DNA from: Bacteroidales bacterium
Lineage (GTDB): Bacteria > Bacteroidota > Bacteroidia > Bacteroidales > PUMT01
Assembly (NCBI GenBank): GCA_007125955.1
Contig: SLCF01000115.1
Coordinates: 1 to 56,928, forward strand
Direction of reading: 5' to 3'
DNA length: 56,928 nucleotides
Both the position numbers and the translations under genes were made by a program. Positions 44,545-53,518 of this stretch are shown in pieces. The notes under the pieces are model-generated. The model did not search any database. It worked only from the letters and a program-made list of their open reading frames with translations, and was not told where the DNA came from. Position 1 is the first letter of the stretch; the number at the start of each line of letters is the position of its first letter.

Positions 44545-46048
44545 TATCATAATAATAATGGCGATTTCATTTGCCTGTACTTACGATCCAGACGCTTTAG
44601 ATCCGGTAAATGACAGGGGTGTCAGTATTTATGAATCGAACCCATGGTACTGGGAATACAATGGTCAGCCTGTAGTATTGCTTGGAGGTTCATATGAAGA
44701 TAATTTGTTCCAGTTCCCGAACGATTATTATAAAGGCAGGGGAGGGATGACAAACTGGACACTTGAGGAGCATCTGGACAAACTTGTTGAAGCCGGCGGA
44801 AACTACCTGAGAAACACTATGTCATCCAGAAATCCCGGTAACAGGTTCCCATACCTGAAGGTTTCCGGAACACATGGCAATAATACAAGTACAGACATAT
44901 ATGATCTTGACACGTGGGATGAGGAGTACTGGAAAAGATTTGACCATTTTCTGAATGAATGTTATAAGCGTGACATAATAGTTCAGATAGAGATATGGGA
45001 TAAACATGACCTTCACCTCACCGAAACCGAAGCTTATTCTCCCCAGACAAGGGGTATTGATAATACAGGATGGGAATCTCATCCTTACAATCCTTTGCGC
45101 AATATAAACTATACTTCCGGTGAATCCGGATTGCCTGAAATTATTGATTACAGGCCGGGCACATCCGCATCCCCTCATCCCTTTTTTTATTCAGTTCCTT
45201 CCCTGTCAGAAAGTGGTTATGCCCCTGCGCCGGTTGTGCTTTATTACCAGGAGAGATATGTGGAAAAACTGCTTTCAGTTTCACTCAAATATAATAATGT
45301 ACTTTATTGTATGAATAATGAAATTGCCCAGCCAGCTGAATGGGGAGAATATTGGATAGATTATGTAAGAAGCATCGCAGCTGAATCGGGAAAAAATGTC
45401 TTCTGCAGCGATATGAGAAGGGCAACAGATTTTCGGGATGGGCTGCATCACCTTATAATGCAAAAAGGCGAATATGACTTTTTTGAAACTTCACAAAGTT
45501 CTTTAAGGCACGGAGATAACCATTATAATGAACTGATTTATGCCAGGAATGAAATTAAGGAGGGGGATAAGGTAAAACCGATGAACAATGTTAAAATATA
45601 TGAATCCGGAAGTGAACCACTTAGAAGAATGTGGAGATTGATCTTTTCCGGAGCTGCGGCTGCAAGATTTCACAGGCCCGGCTATACACAATATTTTTGG
45701 GGCAACGGGCTAAACAGTAATGCTAAAACCACTATCAGAAGCCTTAGGATGTTCACTGACGAGATGAATATCTTCAGATGTGAACCGGATAATTCACTTT
45801 TATCAGGCAGGTCGGCAAATGAGGCATATTGTCTTGCTGAGATAGGGGAGCAATATGCAGTCTATTTTAGTGACGGGGGAAATATTGAAATTGACCTCAG
45901 GGGTGTTACGGGTATTTTCGAAATTAAGTGGTTGAATATTGAAAGCTCTCAATGGGGTGAGGTTTCAACAGTAACAGGCGGAGGATTTGTGCCACTTGCA
46001 ACTCCGGGAACAGGACAATGGGCTGTTCTTTTGGTCAAAGAAAAATGA
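44528..46048 (+). CDS. Lipoprotein with glycoside-hydrolase-like TIM barrel (apiosidase/DUF4038-like)
   Basis: A 506-residue predicted lipoprotein: hydrophobic signal, then lipobox SFAC with C17. The body fits a clan GH-A type (beta/alpha)8 barrel. NPWYWEYNGQPVVLLGGSYED opens it in the manner of DUF4038 proteins, YCMNNEIAQP places a likely acid/base at E265, and IYESGSEP a possible nucleophile at E359. A small beta domain follows from about 420. The start overlaps the Wzy gene by 17 bases, so it is probably translated with it. An outer-membrane glycosidase acting on the polysaccharide made by this locus is plausible; the exact family is uncertain. Confidence 0.75.
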   Translation: MKPGYNIIIIMAISFACTYDPDALDPVNDRGVSIYESNPWYWEYNGQPVVLLGGSYEDNLFQFPNDYYKGRGGMTNWTLEEHLDKLVEAGGNYLRNTMSSRNPGNRFPYLKVSGTHGNNTSTDIYDLDTWDEEYWKRFDHFLNECYKRDIIVQIEIWDKHDLHLTETEAYSPQTRGIDNTGWESHPYNPLRNINYTSGESGLPEIIDYRPGTSASPHPFFYSVPSLSESGYAPAPVVLYYQERYVEKLLSVSLKYNNVLYCMNNEIAQPAEWGEYWIDYVRSIAAESGKNVFCSDMRRATDFRDGLHHLIMQKGEYDFFETSQSSLRHGDNHYNELIYARNEIKEGDKVKPMNNVKIYESGSEPLRRMWRLIFSGAAAARFHRPGYTQYFWGNGLNSNAKTTIRSLRMFTDEMNIFRCEPDNSLLSGRSANEAYCLAEIGEQYAVYFSDGGNIEIDLRGVTGIFEIKWLNIESSQWGEVSTVTGGGFVPLATPGTGQWAVLLVKEK

Positions 46049-46067
46049 ACAGGGTACAGGTTCTTCC

Positions 46068-47036
46068 TTATGGATTTTTTAACCAGTATTTTTTCTCGAC
46101 TTTCCAGTAAGATCCCATTTCGTAATCAAAAGATTCAGGTTCAAATCTTGCCATACCGGAAGCATCATAATGGGTAAGCTCGCCGAAATATACCTTGTTA
46201 TCATAACTGTAAAGATCTACTCTGACTGCATCAAAACCTGCGGAAAGTTTTTCTGCCAGATCTGTCAGATAACTCAGATTTGAAGGTTTTTCAAAAGGAG
46301 TGGTCATATTATTATATCCGGGGTTATACACGGGAAGCGCTTTCCAGTCGGGTTGAAAATACCCTGCAAGATCTGTCTCGCCGAACCTGTTTTCAGAAAC
46401 CCTTATAACCCTGCATTTTCCATGAAAACAATAGAATTTATAATCCCTTGGCAGACTATTTCCTTTTGTCTGCAGTAGCTCCTCAATAATGATCTTTCGT
46501 TTAATATTCCTGTAAGCCCACTCATAATTGTACAAGCCATAATTAACCTTAAGCCACTCTTTGCATTTCGATATAATCTCCTCTCTTAACTTCTCTTTGT
46601 TTCCAGTTACAAAAATATGCATTCTGCTTCCCTGGTTGGGTTTGACAACAAAATTTTCAGGAAGAAGGTCAAATGGGATTTTTTCAGGTTTATCGGTAAC
46701 ATGATAAAGGGGAATCAGTATTTGTTCAGCTGTATCCTTGCCAAGTGTATCCCTGACATATTCCCTGACCATATATTTATCAGCTGTGACAGTCAGCAAA
46801 GGATTACGATCATGTAGCTTTTTCCAGATTATCTTTTCATTGTAGGAACGAGGGAAATCCAGGTTCACGTCATAGCCCATTCTATGTCTGAATTTTTTTT
46901 TAATCATTCTGTATCCCAGAAATATATCGGAAAATAATTTCAGATCAGCATAAATTTTGTTTATAGAAGGAGGGAAGTATTCCATCAGATAAACATTTCT
47001 GTTGCTGTTTTGCGGTAATTTGGAGGGCTGTTTCAT
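46068..47036 (-). CDS. TupA-like ATP-grasp protein
   Basis: A 322-residue protein matching the TupA-like ATP-grasp family found in surface-polysaccharide loci. FVVKPNQGSRMHIFVT (about 138-153) is the ATP-binding glycine/lysine region, and EELLQTKG and RVDLYSYDNKVYFGELTHY are the later ATP-grasp segments. ATP-grasp enzymes join a carboxylate to an amine or similar group, and TupA is linked with teichuronopeptide formation. It runs opposite to the upstream operon with 19 bases between stops. Substrates are unknown. Confidence 0.85.
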   Translation of the reverse strand: MKQPSKLPQNSNRNVYLMEYFPPSINKIYADLKLFSDIFLGYRMIKKKFRHRMGYDVNLDFPRSYNEKIIWKKLHDRNPLLTVTADKYMVREYVRDTLGKDTAEQILIPLYHVTDKPEKIPFDLLPENFVVKPNQGSRMHIFVTGNKEKLREEIISKCKEWLKVNYGLYNYEWAYRNIKRKIIIEELLQTKGNSLPRDYKFYCFHGKCRVIRVSENRFGETDLAGYFQPDWKALPVYNPGYNNMTTPFEKPSNLSYLTDLAEKLSAGFDAVRVDLYSYDNKVYFGELTHYDASGMARFEPESFDYEMGSYWKVEKKYWLKNP

Positions 47037-47284
47037 CTGAAATTTATTATTGAATTTATGGTCTCATTTATATTGGGTTAACCTGAATTAACAAGTCTTT
47101 ATATTGATATTTAACAAAAAAAACCTCTTTTTGTTTCTCTTCGAATATCATGTTAAAATATTTAATATCTTTAATGAAAGATACAAAAAAATTAAACGAG
47201 GGGTTAAAAAACAAAATATATTTAAAATCTGTGCCTTGTAATTAATCTGACTCGTTTTCAAGAATATGAGTTAAATTTATTCAG

Positions 47285-48370
47285 ATGCCTGATATAACAG
47301 TAGAAAAAATTGAATCTCCGCAAAACTGGGATGAAGTGGTTGATAGTTTTCAGGGAAGTTTATTTATTAAAACAGCCTGGTTGAAAACAGTTGCAGGAGA
47401 AAACAGAGTTCCGGTTTACTTCAGGTTTAAAGAAAACGGTAAGATGGCCGGATTGTTGGGTGGACTCGATATTTCGCTGAACCAGGGGAAAACCAGGCAG
47501 TTGTTTTTTTATTCAGGTATTGTAACTTCCGTTAATGAGCCGGGTTTGATAGGGAAATGCAAAACCGGATTATTCGAATATGCAAAAAGGAACCATTACA
47601 TGAGGCTCTCCATAAGATCGTATGATTATCTGAAAACTGTACCCGGCAACAAAACTTTATTCAAAATAAAAGAGCGCGTGGAATATATAGTTCGATTGGA
47701 CAAGAGCAAAGAGGATGTAATAAATGGGATACATAAAGATATGAGGCGAAAGGTTAGGAGAGCTTGTGAAATGGGAATGACTTTTCATAAAAGCCGGTCA
47801 GTTGAAATGATTGATGAACTGATCAGTGTAACGGAACAGACATATCGTGTAAGACAAATTAAGGGGTATGGCCCTTATGAGCATTTTTACCTGCCCTTTT
47901 TTTCCGGGAAAGAGATGAGAAAACTTGTAAGTAACGGTCACGGAGATTTTTTCTATACAATGATCGATAATGAAATATTAAGTATCGGTTTTGTTTTTTG
48001 TTCCAACCGGAGAGCTTATGCATTATTTGCCGGCACTACAATCCGGGGATATAAGTGTTATTCTCCTTCATTCCTTTTTTATAATACAATTTGCAAGTTG
48101 AAAGACAAAGGATTCAGTTATTTCAATGTTGGGGGTGTTCAGCACGATGAAAGGAATCGCGGACTTAAACAGTTTAAGGATAAGCTGGGAGCAGATGTGG
48201 TAACTTCATTCGAAGAATGCTCAAACTTTTTGACTCCCCCTTATAAGTATTTGAACCCGTTACTTGATTTTAAATATTTTCTGCTAATGGTCAAAGTATT
48301 GCCGTGGAGACTGAAAAAGGCAGTAATATTTGTAATTGACAAAATAATAAAAAAAAGGGACTGCTATTGA
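47285..48370 (+). CDS. FemAB/GNAT-like acyltransferase
   Basis: A 361-residue protein of the FemAB-related double-GNAT group (Acetyltransf_6). The N-terminal half has SFQGSLFIKTAWLKTV, the midpoint KDMRRKVRRACEMGMTF and the C-terminal half YFNVGGVQHDERNRGLKQFKDKLG, the acyl-binding region seen in FemAB/LysN-like members. Such proteins transfer aminoacyl or acyl groups to peptidoglycan or glycans. The stop codon lies inside a hairpin that terminates the converging gene. About 250 AT-rich bases upstream separate it from the ATP-grasp gene, which is divergent. Confidence 0.85.
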   Translation: MPDITVEKIESPQNWDEVVDSFQGSLFIKTAWLKTVAGENRVPVYFRFKENGKMAGLLGGLDISLNQGKTRQLFFYSGIVTSVNEPGLIGKCKTGLFEYAKRNHYMRLSIRSYDYLKTVPGNKTLFKIKERVEYIVRLDKSKEDVINGIHKDMRRKVRRACEMGMTFHKSRSVEMIDELISVTEQTYRVRQIKGYGPYEHFYLPFFSGKEMRKLVSNGHGDFFYTMIDNEILSIGFVFCSNRRAYALFAGTTIRGYKCYSPSFLFYNTICKLKDKGFSYFNVGGVQHDERNRGLKQFKDKLGADVVTSFEECSNFLTPPYKYLNPLLDFKYFLLMVKVLPWRLKKAVIFVIDKIIKKRDCY

Positions 48371-48379
48371 AGCAGTCCC
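48357..48379 (-). terminator. Terminator of the beta-helix gene, embedded in a gene 3' end
   Basis: GGGACTGCT (48357-48365) pairs perfectly with AGCAGTCCC (48371-48379) over ATTGA. On the minus strand the stem is followed by eight T. It therefore ends the minus-strand transcript from 48427, although it overlaps the last codons and stop of the plus-strand FemAB-like gene. Confidence 0.75.
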
Positions 48380-48426
48380 CAAGATTTTGATCTATCGTTA
48401 TGAGTAGTCTTCCCTGTATTAAGTTA

Positions 48427-49587
48427 TCAGAGTGGAATTATCTCATTGTCAAATACCTCGTTTTTCCCGAAAGCTTCATTCCCCAGTCTTAATGGATTAG
48501 CTACATTAGTGATCACGTTTTTGTATATCTGAAATTTTGAAGAGTTACTGTAGACAGCTGTTCCGGTATATCTTGTTCCATCATAGGAGCTCCCTGACAT
48601 GTAATTGTTTCTTATGATAATTGTATGATGATTGTTCTTATTTCCTCCAATAACATTTCCGAAATAAAGAATTGCCCCGCCATCAGGTACAGGCATTGGC
48701 CCGTAAAGCTGGCAATTTTCTATAATTCCGTCAACAGAATGGACTCCATTATGATGTGGGTTTACTATTATCGAAAACTTATTGCCGGTATCGGACCTGT
48801 CTACAATACTATTGTGTATATGATATTTCCCCCTAAATGTGGTTATCTGAATACCATCTCCTGACGCTACAGTTTGGTCGGTTGTGGGAGTCCATTTTTG
48901 ATTTACCCTGTGTATATGACAATAAGCAATTTCTATGTTGTTGTCAGCACTCAGATCGAGCTGCTGGATGAAAATCCCGTTTCTGCTTGCACCACTTACT
49001 TCGCACCCTATAAATCTTACATTTCTTGACCACACCCATGAACTTGACATTTTTACATTAAATGCGGTACCGCCAGGTTCATGTTCATTCATTTTCCCGA
49101 ACTGGATGTAGCTGACTACAATATCTCTGACAACTATATTCCCTCCGGAAAAAACAAGACCGCCTCTTCCCGAGGCTTTTATTGCCGGCCTGTCGCCTTC
49201 CCCGTATGTCCCGATAAGTATGTTACCCACCTTGAATTCGTAATGGCCTGTTGTTACTGTGTAGCTTGTTCCTCTTTTTATGAGATAAGCAGTATTTGTT
49301 CTTTGCGGTGCATGATTCAGGGTTCTGTAAGGCCTTTCGAATGAGCCGTCAGATTCACCTGAGTAATTTGGGTTAATATAAATTATGTTACTGTAATCTT
49401 CAGCTGAGGGTATTTTAGCATCATAATAGTTGTACACTTCGCTGGTAAATATGTCAGCCAGCGTTTTTCTGGTAGTGTCAATTTCTTCTGATGGATTTCC
49501 CGGCTGTATGGGTTTTTCAATTTCAGGCTTGATTTTTTCTGTACAGCTGATCAGTAATAGTCCTAAAAAAAATAAAAATAATTTCAT
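48427..49587 (-). CDS. Lipoprotein with right-handed parallel beta-helix
   Basis: A 386-residue predicted lipoprotein. The signal ends at lipobox LISC with C15, and a Pro/Glu-rich linker follows. From about residue 75 the sequence shows YINPNYSGESDGSFERPYRTL, the usual opening of pectate-lyase-like beta-helix proteins. Repeating strands follow (IEIAYCHIHRV, IENCQLYGP, IIRNNYMSG and others), each about 20-25 residues apart. Such folds occur in polysaccharide lyases, epimerases and hydrolases; I cannot name the activity. ATG 49587 is chosen as the start of the signal peptide; a longer frame upstream adds ten polar residues. Confidence 0.78.
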   Translation of the reverse strand: MKLFLFFLGLLLISCTEKIKPEIEKPIQPGNPSEEIDTTRKTLADIFTSEVYNYYDAKIPSAEDYSNIIYINPNYSGESDGSFERPYRTLNHAPQRTNTAYLIKRGTSYTVTTGHYEFKVGNILIGTYGEGDRPAIKASGRGGLVFSGGNIVVRDIVVSYIQFGKMNEHEPGGTAFNVKMSSSWVWSRNVRFIGCEVSGASRNGIFIQQLDLSADNNIEIAYCHIHRVNQKWTPTTDQTVASGDGIQITTFRGKYHIHNSIVDRSDTGNKFSIIVNPHHNGVHSVDGIIENCQLYGPMPVPDGGAILYFGNVIGGNKNNHHTIIIRNNYMSGSSYDGTRYTGTAVYSNSSKFQIYKNVITNVANPLRLGNEAFGKNEVFDNEIIPL

Positions 49588-50222
49588 AACACATCCTCTT
49601 ACAATTTGTTTTGACATCCAAATTAAAGTAATAATCTACCTTTGATATTATAAAATATTCAATATTAGCAGACAAATAGTTTTTAATTAAAGTTATTCAA
49701 ATGCAAATAAAACTACTTTTTTTAAAAATTAATAATACTGATTGTAATTTAGAATGATTTTTAATCTTGTTATCTTGATAGTTTGTCAATATTTATCGTA
49801 CGTTCGTCATAAAAAATTTGTTTCAAATTTTTTTTCAACAGGTTAATTTTTTTTAAAATTCCACTTTAAGTGAAATTTTAGAAAAATATCAGGATCATTC
49901 CAATAAATGAATAATTTGCACTAAGGACGGGGATTGACTAATATATATTGAAAGGAGATTAAAAAAGTAATTGGGATTCTTCAAACTGAATAATTATCCT
50001 TTGTACCGGTCAAGACAAGAAATATCAGGGTGTACCGATGGGATTTCAGTTTTCAGGAAGGTTGAATATTGGAAAATGAATTCCCCATGATTCTGAAGAC
50101 TCACAAAAAGACATGTATAAATGTGGGGAATCTATCGGATTGAAAAGTAAAAGTTCATAGTCTTAATTAGGTGAAATATTGATAAATAATTTACTAAACA
50201 TAATTTATACAGATGAAATATT
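49588..50222. other. Long AT-rich non-coding region
   Basis: The left two-thirds are very AT-rich with no frame of note. Around 49970-50135 the composition is more balanced, and an 8-bp inverted repeat, ATTCCCCA 50080-50087 with TGGGGAAT 50124-50131, spans a 36-base loop. A 38-codon frame there has no recognised similarity. No exact TAnnTTTG box was found on either strand. It could be a gene remnant, a control region or a non-coding RNA. Confidence 0.4.
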
Positions 50223-51374
50223 TTAATCTTTTTTTAAAAAATAATTGTCAATTGTATTTTTCATATCTCTGCCCCATGCATCCCAGTTCAATCGTTTCTC
50301 AAAAAAATCCCTGCTTGAACTGATAAGCTTGTAGTATTTTTCATCAGAGTTATAAAGTTCAATGATTTTCTCCGCAAAATCCCGGGGGCTTGCATCATAC
50401 TTCAAAATGTACCCGGTTACACCGTTAACTACCACCTCTTTTATTCCTCCTGTATCCCTTGATATTACCGGGAGGCCATATGCAGCAGATTCACAAAATG
50501 CTACAGCCAAGCACTCAGCCCTGACAGGGAGGAGAAAAAAATCAGAATTAAACATTATTTCATCAAATTGTTTTTTCCCTTCACCGGAGTTTTTATTGAT
50601 ATAGGTTATAACTTCCACATCTTTGTCAATGTACTCAGAGGGCGGGGAGCAGCCTACTGCAATCAGTCTGACTTTAAAACCGAGCGCCCTGATATAATCC
50701 ATTGCCTCATACGCAATGTCAAAACCTTTCCTGTGCCAGTCACGTCCGATAAACAGCAATCGGCAAACATCAGTTTTTCTTTTTTTCAGGATTTTTTCCC
50801 TGCCGGGAATGATATCAATATTTGCACCTCTGGGTATAATAGAAACTTTTTCTGGTGGGAAGTTATAATCACGCGATACAGACATTGCCGCCCATCTTGA
50901 AGAACATATGATCAGCGAGGCCTGATTAATTGCTTTTTGTTCAATATAATTGCCTTCCCTTTCGGAGAACCGGAAAAGATTCGAATAATTTGAGTAATAG
51001 TTATGAAGTAAATTAAAAGTAGCATCCGTTGAATAAATCACCGGTAACTTTGTTTTTAAAAATGCTATTTCACATGAAGATTTTTCAGCGAAAACAAAAT
51101 CATATTTTTTCTTTCCAAGTTTTCGGGAGAAAATAATTCCGTAAATCCAGGATATTATTATGCTATGTGAATGGTTATATTTTTTAGATGTAAATCTATT
51201 AAGAAAATTTGAGATCTTTATAATTATGGTTATGAGCAGGTTTTTCACAGGGCCAATATAGTGAACATTGCCGCAGTATTTTTTAAGGGCTGCTGACTGA
51301 TAGTAATATATGCCGGACGATTCGTTTTTATCAAGAGGGTCTTTGGAGGTCAGGTAAGCAATTTCATAGCTCAT
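50223..51374 (-). CDS. Family 4 glycosyltransferase
   Basis: GT-B retaining glycosyltransferase of 383 residues. The donor domain begins LLFIGRDWHRKGFDIAYEA, and the EX7E motif is E-CLAVAFC-E, followed by SAAYGLPVI. STDATFNLLHNYY and SRWAAMSV are N-terminal domain features. Twelve bases separate it from the GT2 gene upstream on the minus strand, so both are probably in one transcript. Confidence 0.9.
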   Translation of the reverse strand: MSYEIAYLTSKDPLDKNESSGIYYYQSAALKKYCGNVHYIGPVKNLLITIIIKISNFLNRFTSKKYNHSHSIIISWIYGIIFSRKLGKKKYDFVFAEKSSCEIAFLKTKLPVIYSTDATFNLLHNYYSNYSNLFRFSEREGNYIEQKAINQASLIICSSRWAAMSVSRDYNFPPEKVSIIPRGANIDIIPGREKILKKRKTDVCRLLFIGRDWHRKGFDIAYEAMDYIRALGFKVRLIAVGCSPPSEYIDKDVEVITYINKNSGEGKKQFDEIMFNSDFFLLPVRAECLAVAFCESAAYGLPVISRDTGGIKEVVVNGVTGYILKYDASPRDFAEKIIELYNSDEKYYKLISSSRDFFEKRLNWDAWGRDMKNTIDNYFLKKD

Positions 51375-51385
51375 TTTTGAAAATT

Positions 51386-52282
51386 TTAGTTATTATCCAG
51401 TGCAAACAGCTGGAAAAGATAAAATCTCTTTTTTCTGGTTCCTTTCACAAGGCCCCTCCATAAAAGACCTCTCAGGATCTTTCCCTTTTTTGGATCAAGG
51501 ATGCGCCGGGTATTATTGAAGTGTGAAATCACAAAATAATACATACATACTAATGAACATGCTATATACGGCTTTCTGAAAAGATCGTGAACAAATCTTA
51601 TTACAAAATAAACATAACTGTATCTCAATTTATATGCACCGATCCCCTTTCTTTTACACCCATGTAAAAGAGAATATCTTCCGATTGGCCTCTTCTGTTC
51701 ATATAATATATCAGAAAAAACCTCCGTTATGTAACTTTTCCCAATGGCAGCAATATTGTCAGCACAATCCCATCCGAGATCTTCCTGCAATCCGCCAATA
51801 TCTTCATAACACTCTTTGCTGTAAATTTTAAAGTCACCAGAAGTGTGCCAGTCGGGTGTAGATACATATATCCTTCTGTTATTTTCCTTTATATAAGCCA
51901 GAGGAGATGCTATACCTACCCTTCTTCCATTAACCCTGTTGTATATATTCAGGAAAACGTTCCGGTCAAAACTTACATCAGCATCCATTTTTACTAAATA
52001 GTCGTATTCAATTTTGTGATCGTCAATAAATTTTTTCCCTGCATCAAATATTTTAACTATCTTGCCGCCAAGCGAGTAGCTTTTCTCTCCCGTATAGTTC
52101 ATATACAGCAGTTTTGGATAGCTGTTTTGCATTTTTTTTACAATAACAGCTGTTTTGTCAGTAGAATCATTATCGGCAACCAGCACACACTCCGGCGGAA
52201 CAGTTTGTTGAATAAGTGACAAAATTGTCGATTCAATATTTTTCTCCTCATTTTTTGCAGGAATAATAACTACATACTTCAT
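51386..52282 (-). CDS. Family 2 glycosyltransferase
   Basis: GT-A glycosyltransferase of 298 residues. VVIIPAKNEEKNIESTI is the nucleotide-binding opening; LVADNDSTD and KMDADVSFD give metal-binding and core segments. The C-terminal half contains an amphipathic or membrane stretch near 230-255. It shares the layout KxDxDxxFD, xYxxECxExIGGLQ and LGWD with the protein at 55714-56577, so the two are paralogues. Confidence 0.9.
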   Translation of the reverse strand: MKYVVIIPAKNEEKNIESTILSLIQQTVPPECVLVADNDSTDKTAVIVKKMQNSYPKLLYMNYTGEKSYSLGGKIVKIFDAGKKFIDDHKIEYDYLVKMDADVSFDRNVFLNIYNRVNGRRVGIASPLAYIKENNRRIYVSTPDWHTSGDFKIYSKECYEDIGGLQEDLGWDCADNIAAIGKSYITEVFSDILYEQKRPIGRYSLLHGCKRKGIGAYKLRYSYVYFVIRFVHDLFRKPYIACSLVCMYYFVISHFNNTRRILDPKKGKILRGLLWRGLVKGTRKKRFYLFQLFALDNN

Positions 52283-52594
52283 TCCATTATAATTTTTAGC
52301 TACTTAAAACACTTTTAAAAATCGTTAATTATCATTATAGAGTTTCAGTACTTCTGAAATAGCTCATTTCGCCCACTCGTGATTGATCACAGATATTTGT
52401 CTGTGAAAAGCTGACGGGGCTTTTATCCCGGACTTTTTTACGGTTAAAAATGATACATTTATCAAAAATTACCGGCTTTTTCACTATGTTTAAGTAATTT
52501 GTCAAAATAAGCAAGGGTAAATTGTGTAATTAAATGTAGTATAATATTAACAATATGAGCAACAATTTGTTCTGAAAAGTAAGAATATCTTAAA
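52283..52594. other. Divergent intergenic region with hairpins
   Basis: This lies between divergent glycosyltransferase genes. TCACAGA 52387-52393 and TCTGTGA 52400-52406 form a 7-bp inverted repeat. CGGG 52415-52418 with CCCG 52427-52430, followed by GAC and six T, resembles a small terminator, which could close a short plus-strand RNA. The rest is AT-rich, without an exact -7 consensus. Confidence 0.45.
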
Positions 52595-53518
52595 ATGAAA
52601 CTCAACACTGTTGAAAAAGAGATAATAGCAATTATTATTCCGGTTCATAACGGTATAGGTTTTACCAGGAACTGCTTAAATATGTTGGTGCCTCAAATTT
52701 CAAAGACGGTTTCTCCCCGTTTCAAATATGAGATTATTGTTACAGACGATGGATCAACTGATGGGACTTCCGGCTGGATTAAAGAGAATTACCCGTCGGT
52801 TCACATTGTAACCGGAAACGGAGATCTTTGGTGGAGCGGCGGAGTAAACAAAGGGGTTGTCTATTCTCTTGAGAATTTAAAAGCAGAATACATATTGTGG
52901 TGGAATAACGATATTATACCTGCTGAAGATTATTTCAGTCGTTTACTTGAAATAACCAGTGAATATACCCGCGATACAATTATCGGTTCTAAAATATTTG
53001 TCTTCAATTTAAAAAATGTTCTTTGGGGAATGGGTGGCAAATTCGACTCTGTAACCGGAACCAGGCACATGTATTTTGAAAACACAGCAGACCGGGAGGA
53101 TTTTTCTAAACCAATGGAGGTTGATTGGTTCCCTGGCATGGGGACTATTCTTCATAAAAGTGTTTTTGAAAAGATCGGAATGCTGGATGAGAAGATATTT
53201 CCGCAATATCATGGAGACAGCGATTATACATACAGGGCTAAGAAAGCAGGGTTTAAACTTGTTGCTCATCCCGGGCTTGTGATTTATAATGATACTTCGA
53301 ATACCGGACTGAAACACAGTGGAAGCTTCAGGGAGCTTTGCCTTTCTCTTTACAGTATAAAATCTAATTATAATTTCAGGAAAGATGTTGCATTTTACAG
53401 GAAGCATTCAAAATCCTTTTTTGCCTATTTTATGCTGTTTAAAAAGTATTTCAGGTATATAGGAGGTTTTTATAAGTGGAAACTTCTCAATGCTTTTGGG
53501 ATTAAAAAAAATGGATAA
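52595..53518 (+). CDS. Family 2 glycosyltransferase (rhamnosyltransferase-like)
   Basis: GT-A protein of 307 residues. IIIPVHNGIGFTRNCLNML and VTDDGSTDGTS form the donor site, LWWSGGVNKGV and WWNNDIIP are typical of the rhamnosyltransferase-like subgroup, and FPQYHGDSDYTYRAK lies at the acceptor side. It is well formed. Its stop overlaps the next start by eight bases, suggesting translational coupling. Confidence 0.9.
   Translation: MKLNTVEKEIIAIIIPVHNGIGFTRNCLNMLVPQISKTVSPRFKYEIIVTDDGSTDGTSGWIKENYPSVHIVTGNGDLWWSGGVNKGVVYSLENLKAEYILWWNNDIIPAEDYFSRLLEITSEYTRDTIIGSKIFVFNLKNVLWGMGGKFDSVTGTRHMYFENTADREDFSKPMEVDWFPGMGTILHKSVFEKIGMLDEKIFPQYHGDSDYTYRAKKAGFKLVAHPGLVIYNDTSNTGLKHSGSFRELCLSLYSIKSNYNFRKDVAFYRKHSKSFFAYFMLFKKYFRYIGGFYKWKLLNAFGIKKNG

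Noticed and set aside
49975-50090. Small gene in the 635-base gap
   Set aside because: The only frame of interest is about 38 codons, begins with TTG, has no recognised similarity and ends inside the inverted repeat.
52381-52440. Small regulatory RNA between divergent glycosyltransferases
   Set aside because: The terminator-like stem is only four pairs and there is no consensus promoter; kept only as a note in the intergenic entry.
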